From positions 22,745 through 86,744 of the forward strand of contig JAENRP010000179.1 of NCBI GenBank assembly GCA_024741835.1: a DNA stretch of 64,000 bases, written 5' to 3'. Under the pieces are notes generated by a model, which saw only the letters and a list, made by a program, of their open reading frames with translations, did not search any database and was not told the DNA's origin. Source of the stretch: Diplocarpon mali. Taxonomy: Eukaryota; Ascomycota; Leotiomycetes; Helotiales; Drepanopezizaceae. The position numbers were made by a program, and so were the translations under genes. Positions 1 to 11,118 of the stretch are shown here, piece after piece (position 1 is the first letter of the stretch; every line of letters begins with the position of its first letter).

Positions 1-46
1 ATGTGGAGGAGTCGTCTCCCTATCTATCGCAAGTGATAATCCATTC

Positions 47-441
47 TTTCAGTGGGCTGCAAACCTACGATTAAATCCACTAATCGGCCTCTCTATCTCG
101 AAGGGTTTTTAATCACTTGAAAACAACTATTTCGAAAGCGATCCTCGAAACCGAAGGGCGAAATAGAGGCTCCAATAGATAGATATGTGTATAAATATAT
201 AAAATCATATATTATATATTATATATAATTAAAGTATACATTACTTAGTTTGTCTATGCTTTCAAACGTTGAACTTATTTAGTAAAGTTTAAATATATCA
301 ATCTACGATATACCCAGGGTAAAAAACCTCGTCAAGGGCTTAGGGGACTCAGGTCAGCTCGATCTTAAAATTCAGATGGAGAATATTCTGAACACAACAG
401 TTTGCCCTTGTAGTAGTTGGTGGATTTGTAGCCCACTGAAA
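47..441. mobile_element. Possible MITE with imperfect terminal inverted repeats
   Basis: The left end reads TTTCAGTGGGCTGCAAACC (47-65). The right end (about 424-441), reverse-complemented, reads TTTCAGTGGGCTACAAATCC, so 16-17 of about 19 bases match. The element would be about 395 bases, AT-rich inside and non-coding, which is typical of a non-autonomous DNA transposon. I see no clear target-site duplication and no second copy in the window, so the superfamily cannot be assigned and an accidental inverted repeat is not excluded. Confidence 0.35.
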
Positions 442-1181
442 AAAGGGAGTACCTAACTAATGATAAAAGTTTTCGGACGACATACAAATAAAATTTATGA
501 CATCTGAAAGGTCTTTGAGAATGTCAAGCTCTTTTCAGCCTTCCGCATATGCTCAAGACTGAAGCCTAGTCAGCAGATAATCGTTTCTGGAGCAAACTTC
601 TGTTACTCTTCCACCGACTTCCAGCCTGTAACTCTATGCATGATTTTCTTATACTTTTTGTCCTATTTGCAACTTGCGCAAATTGGGTTCAAAAGTTAGA
701 TAAGCTATCGATGAGGCTTGCAGACGTCTGTGCCTGCTTTTCCAGCTTCCGACCCAACCTATCAAGTCCATTAGGGAATATGATACAATGCCAATATCAA
801 AGACCTATAGTATGCAAAAATCATATCCACAGAATATCTTTTCCTCGCATCCATAAAGTTCACTAGGTGGTTCAGACGAAAAGCACACGCATGTGACATG
901 GTCTATCCGTGAAGGTTGTCGTGTGCTTAGTCAAAAGAGCACCTGGAAAATTATCCAAATGAACCACAATCTTCCTCCATCCACAACCACCCACCCCTAA
1001 CCTGTGCCTTCAACGGCGCAAAGAAAGCAACCATATCTCTCTTCAACGATGCAGCGCAGTTTCGTCCTGCGATATTTTCCTCGCTGGACTCGATAGCCAT
1101 CTTCGCGACCTCTCCTGGAACAACGCGCGCATCACGCAAAGACAAGCATCTCCGCTTATTCCCTCCGCGCTGGCTATTTGG

Positions 1182-1188
1182 TATAAAA
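1182..1188 (+). promoter_or_regulatory. TATA box for DGK1
   Basis: TATAAAA lies 58 bases before the ATG at 1246, a plausible core promoter position with a short 5' leader. Confidence 0.5.
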
Positions 1189-1245
1189 GAAATCGCACGT
1201 CAAGTATCAGGCGCTATTCGGGTTTCCTCCCTTCCACCATTCACC

Positions 1246-2427
1246 ATGTCACGGTCATCGTCATATCATATTCCGGCGACCCCGAGAGTAATCTCTCCTT
1301 CCCCGACACCTTCTGAGACCCGCGAAGCGTCGCAAGAGGGGTATTTCGGTCCAATGACGAGATCTGCGAGAAAGAAGGCAGCGGCGGCTGCAATATCGAT
1401 AGATGAAGGGATAGATGAAGACGACGAGAATGTGAGCCCTGAGCTGAGTAGAGCGAGGTCAAAGAGCCGGAGTCCTATGAGAGCACGAAAATTTCCTGCG
1501 CTTACCTCCGTCAACCCAGCAGCAACTCCCGCGACGAAAAAACCTCCGTTGTTAGTGAATGGAAATGGGCATGTGTCTGTTACAAACGATCACCTTTCCC
1601 CCACCTCAGCGAGTCCGGGGTGGAGCTGGAGGGATCTTAGTCGCAGCCCGAGTCCACTTGGTTTGATTCCTATTCACAGACACTGGCGCTCGTTTGTACA
1701 TCGGCACGAAGTCCCACGGAAGCTGTTGCACGTCTCTATTGGATTCTTCACTATTTGGCTATATGCCTCTGGTATTCAGACCAACGCGATCACGCCCTGG
1801 CTGATGTCGGCACTGGTTCCCATAGCTGCAACAGACTACCTACGACACAAATACCCGCCTCTTAACAGGTTTTACGTTCGGGTCCTGGGTGCTCTTATGC
1901 GGGAAACCGAGTATGCTGGGTGGAACGGGGTCATCTGGTATCTGCTTGGTGCTTGGGTTGTTCTCGGTTTCTTCCCCAAGGACGTTGGGGTCATGGGCAT
2001 TCTTCTCCTCTCCTGGTGTGATACAGCGGCTAGCACCATCGGACGAGCATATGGCCGCTACACCCCCCGCATCAGGCGCGGAAAGTCGTTAGCGGGTTCA
2101 TTGGCAGCGTTTGCGGTTGGTGTGATTACCGCAGCCTCGTTTTGGGGATGGCTGGGACCACGAACCGGGCCGTTTGCTGATGACACTGACTGGCCTTTCA
2201 TGTTCACAGGAACTCTGGCTTTACCTGCAATTGTCAGAGACGCTTTCGGGTTGAGCCGAGCACAAGCGAGCATCTCGGGTGGTTTGGCCTTGGGGGTAAT
2301 GAGTTTATGGACTGGATTTGTGGCATCGGCGAGCGAGGTGGTTGACATTTTTGGATGGGACGACAACTTGACGATACCAGTGCTCAGTGGAATCGGGATG
2401 TGGGGATTCTTGAAGGTCTTTGGGTAG
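1246..2427 (+). CDS. DGK1: CTP-dependent diacylglycerol kinase (Dgk1-like)
   Basis: Single-exon gene of 393 codons. The enzyme uses CTP to phosphorylate diacylglycerol to phosphatidate in the ER/nuclear membrane, opposing the lipin Pah1. The first ~145 residues are Ser/Pro/Arg-rich and look disordered, with many SP/TP dipeptides that could be phosphosites. The membrane domain follows, beginning at VPRKLLHVSIGFF. It has several hydrophobic segments and the diagnostic loop WCDTAASTIGRAYGRYTP followed by RRGKSLAGSLA, the CTP-transferase signature shared by Dgk1 and dolichol kinase. Dolichol kinase (Sec59) is the alternative, but that family is larger with more membrane spans; length and motifs favour Dgk1. 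The start was chosen as the first ATG of the frame, shortly after a TATA box. Confidence 0.85.
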   Translation: MSRSSSYHIPATPRVISPSPTPSETREASQEGYFGPMTRSARKKAAAAAISIDEGIDEDDENVSPELSRARSKSRSPMRARKFPALTSVNPAATPATKKPPLLVNGNGHVSVTNDHLSPTSASPGWSWRDLSRSPSPLGLIPIHRHWRSFVHRHEVPRKLLHVSIGFFTIWLYASGIQTNAITPWLMSALVPIAATDYLRHKYPPLNRFYVRVLGALMRETEYAGWNGVIWYLLGAWVVLGFFPKDVGVMGILLLSWCDTAASTIGRAYGRYTPRIRRGKSLAGSLAAFAVGVITAASFWGWLGPRTGPFADDTDWPFMFTGTLALPAIVRDAFGLSRAQASISGGLALGVMSLWTGFVASASEVVDIFGWDDNLTIPVLSGIGMWGFLKVFG

Positions 2428-3203
2428 GTGTTCCTAAGTAATTCTCCGCAGTGTATAGGGAAATTCAAAGGGATTAAGCGTTTGGTGGTACATGACAGCG
2501 CGTTTTAGAGTAAATCGAAATTATGCCACTCTCCATTGCAGCTGCAGAATCATGCAGGAATTCGCTGGTCATGCAGCAGATTGATCTAACCTGCTTACCT
2601 TCTGGCGTGGGATAAGAAGTCTAAGGCGGGGGGAGGGGGGGAGGCAATTACCGATACTCAGCTTTCTACCACGGCAATGGTTTTGCCTTCTGAGTCCCGT
2701 GGGCTCCGACCTCGTCTCTTCATAGCCTTGCGCCTCTTCGCCCCCGACGTTGCGCACCGTTTACAATCACACAACGGCGACATGTCATGCGGGTGTCTTC
2801 CTGCAGGACTTGCTTCCCTTCGGAGGCGGAGGCACGCAATGGAGATATATGTGTCACTACGTTATGAGAGGCGGTTGCACGAACGGTTGTGGTTCTTGTT
2901 GTCCTTGATGATGAGAATCTCGGGACCGGGCTGTGGTGGTGGTTGCAGTTGCACTTGTATTGATTGCATCGGCTCCATTGATTTTTTCTCTCGCCCCCGT
3001 GTAGATGGAGGAGACGAGGGGCGATGGGACTGCAAATTGAGCCCGTAGAAAGAGTCCATCCTGTGATCGATGGCTGGCGGGTCGACTGGTGCTGGCGCTC
3101 CCTGTGTTTCTCGTCTTTTTCAATGCTCGTTTGGAGGGGTCGTCGCGGTCGTCTCGGTCGTCTCGGTCGGCTCGTCATGTCATGGGCAGGGGTGTTTGCA
3201 GTG

Positions 3204-3234
<31 letters not shown>
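3204..3234. repeat. CAGC tetranucleotide microsatellite
   Basis: Nearly eight uninterrupted copies of CAGC over 31 bases. Confidence 0.95.
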
Positions 3235-3236
<2 letters not shown>

Positions 3237-3895
3237 CGACTTTTCTTCTTTGGTGTGCGTTGTCCTCCTGAACGTCAACCATACCTGACATACCGACATA
3301 ATGCACTTCAGCCCAACTTCCATCTTCACTCATCGCCGCACCGTACACACAGCCATACCGTATCCAGACCGTACCCGGCCAGACCCAACCTCATCGTGCT
3401 TTCTCCCTTGCACCCTGCCTGCACGCTGCTTTTGCTCTGCACTAGGCTGAGCGCGCTTGCTCGTTTGTTCCGTATCAAAAAAAACCTTGCCCTCGGCGGG
3501 GTGGAAAAAAGTCCAACTACCACGACATCGACCCCCCTCCGCCCTGTATCCCACCAATCCAAACGCTTTTCGGCTCATAAGTTGTCCAGAAGACTATCTC
3601 TGGGCAATAGAAACTCTGCGCCAGGCCAACCTGTGCCGGCGGCGGATGTCAGAGCCCAGGCATCAACCCCATCGTCCCTCCTGCTGCATGCTTGAGAGCC
3701 GGATAGGACAAACCACTGAGAGTGGGAGCGCGGATCGAGGACGTTGGGGTAGGGGCCTAGGCTGGAAGATGACCGTGATCAGCCTATCCTCTCCCTCCTC
3801 GAGCGGGGTCATAGATATGGAGGGCAGTCGAAGGGGTCAGATCCATTCCCCTCGATGGTTGGCAGAGTCTCAAGCGAGCAGAGAGTCTGGACAGG

Positions 3896-3903
3896 TATAA
3901 AAG
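3896..3903 (+). promoter_or_regulatory. TATA box and pyrimidine tract of KXD1
   Basis: TATAAAAG followed about 30 bases on by a CT-rich run (about 3931-3950), a common arrangement around fungal transcription starts. It would give a leader of roughly 200 bases before the ATG at 4142. Confidence 0.5.
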
Positions 3904-4141
3904 ATAGCCCAAGGGCCCTTTCATGTCAGGAGCTCTTTCTCTTTCTTTCCAATCCGTTTGCACACTCTCAGACCTTGACACACGCAAACACTTTGTCTTA
4001 CAAAAAGAACATCACTTCACCTCTCTGAATCCTCTTATCTTTGCTTGACGTTTGTCTCATCAGGTCGTCACATACTCACCATTTGCACAAACTTTTTCAC
4101 CTCATAATACCCCAATATCGCTTGACATCACGTCAGTCACG

Positions 4142-4839
4142 ATGGCCTACCAACAGAGTTATTACCAGACCACTTCTCTCCCAATGTCTGTTCCACACAA
4201 GAGTCAGCGACACTACACTCCCCAAAACCACGGGTATTCGGTTTCACCTCCCGAGGCCCCTGAGTCAGTTACGACTGGCTCTGGCATGGGAAATTCAGCC
4301 TACTCAGTAACATCTAGCAGTAGCGCCAGTGGCGAGTACGATAGCACTTCTTCAGCCAACGGCATAGATATGCAGGAGTACATGCAAGATCGCTTTAATA
4401 GCGCGTTTGATCCTCTTCCTCTCGATCGCACTTTGGCGGTCCAAACCCAAACGTGAGTTTTCACCCTGACAATTACCCCACAAATTCTAATAAGTAGACA
4501 GCTCCGGATTGCTGAATGCGAAGCACCGAGAGCTCCTCGAACTGCAGCAATTGGCTCAACAGCGTTTAGCGAAGTCGCGAGCCAGATTGACTGAAGGCTA
4601 CCAAGATGCGAAGGAAGTCAAGCGAGACTTGGAGTGGACACAGAAGCGCGTTTCGTAAGTACTCGTTTTAGATACTCTGGCATCCTCCATCGAAATCATT
4701 GGCCCTGACCGCAATTCTGCATTCTTTCCGCAAAAACCGCTCTAACAGCAAAAACAGCACGTTGAAAACCAAAGCCTCCCGCAAACACCCCAAGGAGTAC
4801 AAGCAAGCCCGCGCTCGCTATCCATCGCCCGATTACTAA
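4142..4839 (+). CDS. KXD1: KxDL-family protein (BLOC-1 subunit KXD1-like)
   Basis: Three exons, 4142-4452, 4502-4654 and 4758-4839, give 181 residues. Kxd1 belongs to the yeast BLOC-1 complex acting on endosomes. The first ~100 residues are Ser/Thr/Pro/Gln-rich and poorly conserved. The conserved part is helical: it starts with LLNAKHRELLELQQLAQQRL, continues with EVKRDLEWTQKRVS and ends near KHPKEYKQARARYPSPDY, the pattern I associate with fungal KXD1. The first intron acceptor is set by reading frame (4501, not 4497). The second intron has two in-frame acceptors, 4748 and 4757, differing by three codons. I prefer 4757, because the CTAAC branch site lies too close to 4748. Confidence 0.75.
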
Positions 4840-7047
4840 TCGAATTTTCCCCGCATTCCCTACCAAAATTTCTGGTTTTCCAATTCGGCAATCTGTTGTC
4901 GTCGTCGACCCCCCCTTTTCCATTTAAGTATATGCGTACCGCAGGCGAGCAGTGCGAAGCGAGACGTCCTGGCGTCTAACACAGCCGCGGAAATGTCCCG
5001 CCGTACCCCGATACTGCTGCTGCTTTTAGCACAGGCGCGTATGCCTCTCTTCTTGCGGCGAGCAGCTCACTTCACGGCTATTACTGGGCCCCCGGCGCCG
5101 CGATGGTGGGTTCCACTGCTGCCATTACTTGCATAGCCGGCCCTAACAGGCTGGAGTACCTGCTGAAGGCTTGTCTACTTTTCCCGGGGCCCTGGCGGGC
5201 TTGATTTGGGACTCTAGGATTCTTTGGGGAGTTTCTGGCTGCTTTTGGATGGTTCTCTGCTTCATAGGTTCTAGCGTTTCCTAGTCTGGTCTTCCAAGGT
5301 GTGGACAAGAAAGGCAGATAACATCCTGACAGACTGACTTCAACCTCACGTGGTTCTTCCGTCTTGTGCTTGCTTGTGGGCTTTGTGATGACTGCGCGTG
5401 GCTGGAGTAGCTGCCGCTTGCCTTTGCTGGGAGGGGTGAGGAGAAATATGCCTTCTTTTGACATAGCAGCTAGGGAAGTGGTGAGGAGTGGTGGTCATGA
5501 CTATCACCCATTGCTTTAGACAAGACTCGACACTCATGATCATATCCTTCTCCATATCCCGTGATCTGGACCCGGCACTTGGGTGTATGACATAAGCAGC
5601 GAGTAGGCTACGGGTGGTGGGCCAATAGGAGGGGCTGTCCACTGGTCTATTTAGACACTAGGGCGATACTTGACATTGGCTAATCAACTGCCTCTTTATA
5701 CGGATAGTAACAACATTTGCTCTCTAGGTTACGGTTAGGGCTCTGAGGGAGCAGAGGACTTGCATTGTCACTGGTGATGTGTTGGTTGAACTCAGGGGGA
5801 GCATGAAGTTGATTTGACACGTCATGAGCTAGGCTGTAGTAGTACTAGGGCTGAGCTTAGGGGAGGAGAGAGCCTTTGGCACAGATCAACATGTGGAATT
5901 TAGTTGTCCAGGTTGGATACGTTAGGATCAGAGGATTTGTGTATGTTTTGATCGATGGTACTCTAGTATTTGACAGAGTGATTCAGGGGTGCTCACGTAG
6001 GGTTTCCGCTGATCTGTTTAGCTGTTTACACAGGATGTTGGTGTATCGAGTTTTCCTGGCGTTTTCAATGGATAAAATAAGCACATATCCTCATTTGTAC
6101 CATGAGACTTCAAGCTGGTGACAGTATGATTTGATTCATGATATAAAAGTGAAGCTAGTGTTTGTGGTAATTTGACTGAACAGAAAAGCTTTTCTCATGT
6201 AGGACCCAGATCCAAACCGAATTGTCCTGGAGCTGGGCAATTCGTCTCTACAGGACAAAGAGGAAGCGCAAGTGGCAGTGGGTTTACTTAGCTAACATTA
6301 AATCTCTAGTGCGATCTCGTGATACTTTCTCTCTTTCTGGCTTGCTGTTAGCAGAGCAGCTAAACTGCCATCCCATGTTCATTGTGAATCAATTAAGATA
6401 ACAGAGCTAGATTTTGAATATCTTTTCGTAGTCGTAGTCTTGAGATCGCCACTGCAAGTTTATAACTGGTATTCTATGCAGGTTTTGTCCTTGTAATACA
6501 CTTGCAGAGCTGTGGTCTTCAAGTAAACAGGGGTTTCAGGCCGCAGGTGTTAGCCGAGGCGAAGCTTTCCAGCGTACATCTCTCAATGTGTCGAGGCTCG
6601 GGGCGATGGCATGTAGAGTTGCACTTAGATTTTCATTGTTTTGAAGGCACAAACCCTGCAATAATAGCCGAGCCGACCCCCTTTCGTCCTCAAGCCCATA
6701 CTCAATGTACTTACATAACCAGGCCAGATTTTTGAGTGGTATTGAGTAAAGAAAATCATATCGTATCACAGATAGAAATATGACCACCAAAATATGAAGA
6801 TGCAGAAACGGCGCATTGGGTTTGTTCTGCAGATGGTTCTACTATTCTAGCGCTCACTACAATACAGGTCTGAGAACGGGAGGCGGAACGCGATCAAGCA
6901 ATTCCAATTTTTGGCCAATACAAGGCTTTCCCTCTTTCACCGAATGAGTGAACAGTTCAAGAGTATCTTTCCTTCATGAGTACTGACCAAGCTGACCCCA
7001 CGATCACAGCCAACATGCAGATTTACCATTTGGGTGGTGAGAAGATT
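4840..7047. other. Intergenic region between two gene 3' ends
   Basis: About 2.2 kb between the 3' ends of KXD1 and the S0 gene. It has scattered short open frames on both strands, no splice-compatible conserved exon, and no RNA gene that I can recognise. The 127-codon minus-strand frame at 5081-5464 has no family resemblance. Confidence 0.6.
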
Positions 7048-8216
7048 TTACCACGACTCGGTTGGCTTGTCGGAAGATCCCCATGAAGCATCACCACCTA
7101 AACGCACTAATTATTATGTGTTCTGTGATCTACACACTCCACAACTGATGTCATGGAGTCGGATCATGGAATAATTATTAACTTACCAGCGGTGGTAGCC
7201 TCAGCAGCAGCATTGGTAGATGCAGCCCAGTCTCCTCCATCAGCTTCCCAGCCAGCACCGGCACCTGGGGCGGCAGCGGCAGCACCAGTAAAGGCAGTGG
7301 CTTGTGCACCAGAAACTTCCCAGTCACCCCCGGTAGCACCGAATCCAGTGTCAGCTGGGACGGCCTCCTCGACCTTAGCCTCCTCGATAGCCTCCTTGTT
7401 TTCTATCTCAATTTAGCATTGAATCGCACTCCCGGATGGCAAAACATACCCTCAGCCTCAGGATCACGGTAGAAGTATAAATCAACCATGACGTCCCACT
7501 CAGCCTCGCGGGAAGCGATGGAGCCACGGAGTCTAAGAACCTCACGAGCCAGCAACCACCAGACTAGACCAATAGAGTGACGACCCTTGTTGTTGGTTGG
7601 GATGGCGACATCGACGAACTCGGTTGGGGAATCAGTATCGCAGAGAGCAATCACGGGGATGTTGACGTATGAAGCCTCCTTGATAGCTTGGGCATCGGTA
7701 CGGGGGTCGGTGACGATGATAAGGCGGGGTTCCTTGAACGATCGGGTGATGTAGTTGGTGAAGTTACCGGGAGTGAAACGACCAGCGATGGCGACGGCAC
7801 CGGTGTGGGCTGCGAACTTCAAGACAGCACGCTGTCCGTAAGGACGAGCAGAGATGACACAGATATCGGCGGGGTTGTCGATAGCTGCGATGATGCGTGC
7901 CGCAAGGACGATCTTCTCCCTGCACGCGAGAATTGTCAGTTCGCGATTCTGTGCGCCAAATCCCAGAGCCCTTATTTCGCCCTTCGATTCACGTACCAAG
8001 TCTTGCCAATGTTGATGACATTGATTCCGTCAGGTCGAGTCTTCCAGAGGTATGGCTCCATGTGAACTTGCAAGTTCTTGGATCCGCTAGAACTCAGGTC
8101 AGCGTTGTCTGCAATTTGAAGCCGGTTGGAACTCACAGATGAGCTCCAGAGGAGAGCAACATCTCGATATCCTGAGAAGTGGCATTGAAGATTGGGGGGA
8201 GTTGAGAAGGTGCCAT
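7048..8216 (-). CDS. RPS0: 40S ribosomal protein S0 (uS2, RPSA/laminin-receptor family)
   Basis: Five exons on the minus strand: 8137-8216, 7997-8086, 7450-7919, 7187-7402 and 7048-7097, giving 301 residues. uS2 joins late in 40S maturation, near the platform beside uS5 and eS21. The uS2 fold is nearly unmistakable: [77 protein letters not shown] and [20 protein letters not shown]. The C-terminal ~85 residues are the usual Ala/Gly/Trp-rich acidic tail. The last exon is only 50 bases; I placed it from phase, a TTTAG acceptor and the Trp/Ser-rich ending SSDKPTESW. It heads away from the mitochondrial uS15 gene, with a shared ~250-base promoter between the two start codons. Confidence 0.93.
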
Positions 8217-8463
8217 CTTTACGGTTTGAAGTTGTCGAGCCGTTCCTAATGTTAATCAGCTGCACGGAATTTTGTGTGCGCAACCAAAAGTTCGCGACAG
8301 ACCTAAGCGAGCGTCGGACTTACCTCGATTGGCTCTAGCATATTGAAGCCTGGGGACTGAGGCCTGATTTACAGAGAATGTTGCTCAGAGTGGGTCGGTC
8401 GTTGATGTTAATTCGCAAATCGCTCGAGGAGAAAGAGACAAAGACAACTCAACCCTCGCAACA
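8217..8463. promoter_or_regulatory. Bidirectional promoter, RPS0 / mitochondrial uS15
   Basis: Only 247 bases separate the two divergent start codons, so both promoters and leaders must lie here. Any intron in the S0 leader could not be fixed from sequence alone. Confidence 0.6.
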
Positions 8464-9458
8464 ATGCCTCCCCGGATACCTGTTCCGACGAACGTCGGTG
8501 TTACGAATTGTAAGCTGTTATCTTGCGCCCGTTCAGAGACTCTAGCCTAACACATCCAGTATGCTTCCGACCGTCTCTTAATACTCAATTATCTGTTGTT
8601 ACCCCAGCCAGTTATACTACGATGGCACAAAGGAGGAAGCACAAGGATCCATACGCCCTGGCCCAATCAAAGCAAAGAAAGGATTCGAATCTGTCGCGGC
8701 AAGCAGTACTTCGTAAGGAGAGGAAGGCGGCGATGGGAGATCCAGTTCGAGGTATCACTACACCATTTTTGGAATCATTCGACGACGTTGGGGGATCAGT
8801 AGCATTCAAAAAAACTGCAGCTATAGATGTTCAAGGCTCCGAAATTAAGAGCGTCGATAATGTTCTGTTGAACCACTTCCTCATCCCCTCAGAGCTCGAA
8901 GCGTCCCTCAAGCACTCTCAGGCATTGACCGAACCAATTGTGTCCACGATACGAGATTTTGCGGATCCAGTCAAAGAGGAGGAGGCCAAGCAGAGGCATC
9001 AAGACGGGCATGCCAATGCTGTGGCTGCTTTAGCTAGGATCGTCAGTCTGTCAAACGCCAACCAGAAGGACAAGACAAGGGCGAATGTGTTACGGTGCAT
9101 CGAGAAATTTGGACGACACAATACGGACCAAACTTTGCGACCAAGAGCACCGCCCAACCCTGAGACGTTAGGAAGCAAACCGCAAGCGGAGAAGACGCCT
9201 AGAGCTGGTCCCGATACAGGGAGTTCAGAAGTTCAGATTGCCATATTGACAGCCAAGATCAGGGTCCTTGCCAATCAGTTGGAGAGGGGAGGAAAGAAGG
9301 ATAAGATCAATAAAAGGAACTTGAGGATTATGGTGCACAAGAGGCAAAAGTTGTTGAGATATCTACGGACCAAGGAGCGTGGAGGGGATCGATGGCAGCA
9401 CTTGGTAGACAGCCTAGGGCTAACTGAAGGAACATGGCAAGGCGAGATCAGTTTATAA
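8464..9458 (+). CDS. MRPS28: Mitochondrial small-subunit ribosomal protein uS15m
   Basis: Two exons, 8464-8509 and 8560-9458, give 314 residues. Its job is in the mitochondrial 37S subunit, binding small-subunit rRNA. The conserved S15/NS1 domain occupies the C-terminal ~80 residues: TGSSEVQIAILTAKIRVLAN, then NKRNLRIMVHKRQKLLRYL, then a region ending in LVDSLGL. The N-terminus is basic, hydroxylated and poor in acidic residues, consistent with a mitochondrial presequence. The middle ~150 residues form the extension usual for fungal Mrps28. The start at 8464 was preferred over in-exon ATGs because it uses a good donor (GTAAGC) and acceptor (TCCAG) and gives an N-terminus like a targeting signal. 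Confidence 0.88.
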
Positions 9459-9617
9459 AGTTTCTACATCATGTACCACCTAAGAATTGTATCACTGGAA
9501 ATACGAGCTGTACACATGGCATTACAATGATTCCAAACGCCGATCGCGCCTACAATAAAACTACAAACCATGCCAGCCGATTCGAAGCAGTGTAAGAGAA
9601 TATAAAGACATGCAGGT

Positions 9618-10863
9618 CTAGAATACACTGATGTAATTGCCAATTCTCTCCTTTTGATTTTGCGCGATGCACTCGGCAATCCATGTAATGTTCCGAATTT
9701 CCTAAAAAATACTTCTTAGCCATAGTATACTTCATATTTAACAATACGTACCTGCTCCCTCAACTTCACCCAAGCATAGACGATGGCGTGTGAAAATTGC
9801 CTTGTAAAAGCACTCTTTGAAATCTCCATCTCCTTTTGGTAAAACATGTCTTCCAAGCTCTTCCCATCGCCACCTACACCACCGCTCATGTTACCTGCTC
9901 CTGTGCTGGCTTGTCCTAGTCCGGTAGCCTCAAAGTAGCCTTTGTAGTCACTGACACCATCAACAGCCAGTCTTACGCCCTCGATGTCATCTGCTCTGGA
10001 AAGCATAAAGGATCCTTCAGGGTATAGGCGACCGAAAGAGGGATAGAGCTTCTTGCGCTCAGCCTTGGACAGCTCAGTGCCAAAAGAATTCAAGGTAATG
10101 TTGATAGCTCTTCGGTCAGCCTCGAACTCCAGGATTTCAGTCATGACTTCAGATGTAGGTGTTCCCGCCATTTCCGAATCTGTGTTAACAAATTTGTGGA
10201 AATCCTCCAAGTAGTTCTTATACAGAGTATTTCGCACAATTTCGATATTCAGCTCGTCCAAATCTTGGTGGCTCAGGCTCCCCTTAAAGTATGGCGCAAG
10301 AGGGGTCTCGATTAAGACGCTATTATACAACTCCTCTATGTTGGTGGCCACGCAGAGAACTGGCATCGTCTCGAACCAACCGAGCGGATGGCATCGCTCC
10401 AGCAGCTCTCGGGTATCTCTTTCATGAAGGGTTCCAGTGATCAGAAGCGCAACGTTATCAATCATGTATCCATACGTGAGGTAATCCATAAACTTCGCAA
10501 GAGAACCAACTGCGTTTGCCCGTACATATCGGAATTCGGAGATCAACTTGTCAGTTGTCTTTGCGGCGAGGGTTGAGGTTGAAGGGTTCGGTGGCAGTGA
10601 AGCAAGGAAGTCGCCGTATGCCGGTCCGAGTTGCAGCTTGAGATCTGCGATACAATTCAGTACGAAGTCCTCCAAGCTGGACGTATAACTAACCATCAAT
10701 TGTCTCGCATTGGACAAGGTTATTGTAGTTTTGGCCAGTCAAGAGACCATTTCTGTATCCTTTCACAGTTAGCTCGAGTAGATGGCATAGCTTCAAATTT
10801 GTTCTTACCTCTCACAATACCTTCAATGTAACCATTATTAACATTGAAGAAGAGACCCTCCAT
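9618..10863 (-). CDS. VMA6: V-type proton ATPase subunit d
   Basis: Four exons on the minus strand, 10809-10863, 10694-10759, 9752-10644 and 9618-9701, total 365 residues. Subunit d sits on the cytosolic face of the Vo rotor ring and couples it to the V1 central stalk, so it is needed to acidify the vacuole. The signature start MEGLFFNVNNGYIEGIVRG runs across the first intron into YRNGLL and then DDLKLQLGPAYGDFL. The middle contains FMDYLTYGYMIDNVALLI and HPLGWFE. The last small exon supplies the conserved ending EIRNITWIAECIAQNQ to IGNYISVF. Every exon phase agrees with the family alignment, and the length is typical. It diverges from NOP58 with about 255 bases between the starts. Confidence 0.95.
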
Positions 10864-11118
10864 CTTGAAGGTAGTAGCGGAGCTTTCAAATATCGCCTGA
10901 GTACGAATGCGCTTGCAAAGAACTGAACGCTCGCAGGCCACCAGCGGAGGATGACGGTCGACTTCGTATCATGTGACTTATGCGCTATGCCGGTCAGGGC
11001 TTAGACTTCCCGCTCTAAATTTTGTTAATCGACGCCCAAAAAAAAAACTAAGCTCGTTCTATTAACTCAAGAATCTTTCCCGTGCAACAATCACGGCTTC
11101 TATCACCTGCAAGTCAAG
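10864..11118. promoter_or_regulatory. Bidirectional promoter, VMA6 / NOP58
   Basis: A 255-base divergent spacer with a poly(A) run of about ten A at roughly 11039-11048. Poly(dA) tracts are common nucleosome-depleting elements in fungal promoters of ribosome-biogenesis genes. Confidence 0.5.

Larger units (their letters stand above)
1..1245. other. AT-rich intergenic region upstream of DGK1
   Basis: No convincing gene. It holds a possible MITE (47-441), a very AT-rich TATA-repeat patch at about 183-240, and small open frames without family resemblance. The last 250 bases should carry the DGK1 promoter, since a TATA box lies at 1182-1188. Confidence 0.6.
2428..4141. other. Long 5' region of KXD1
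   Basis: No gene supported. It contains G- and C-rich simple sequence, imperfect GGTCGTCTC-type repeats near 3139-3172, a CAGC microsatellite (3204-3234), and, near the 3' end, a TATA box followed by a pyrimidine-rich stretch and the probable KXD1 leader. Open frames here overlap on both strands and have low-complexity composition. Confidence 0.6.

Noticed and set aside
2720..3178. 152-codon minus-strand Arg-rich frame upstream of KXD1
   Set aside because: Its Arg/Pro-rich start is the translation of a simple GGTCGTCTC-type repeat; no conserved features.
5081..5464. 127-codon minus-strand frame 3' of KXD1
   Set aside because: No family resemblance, no signal or membrane segment, no nearby exon in phase.
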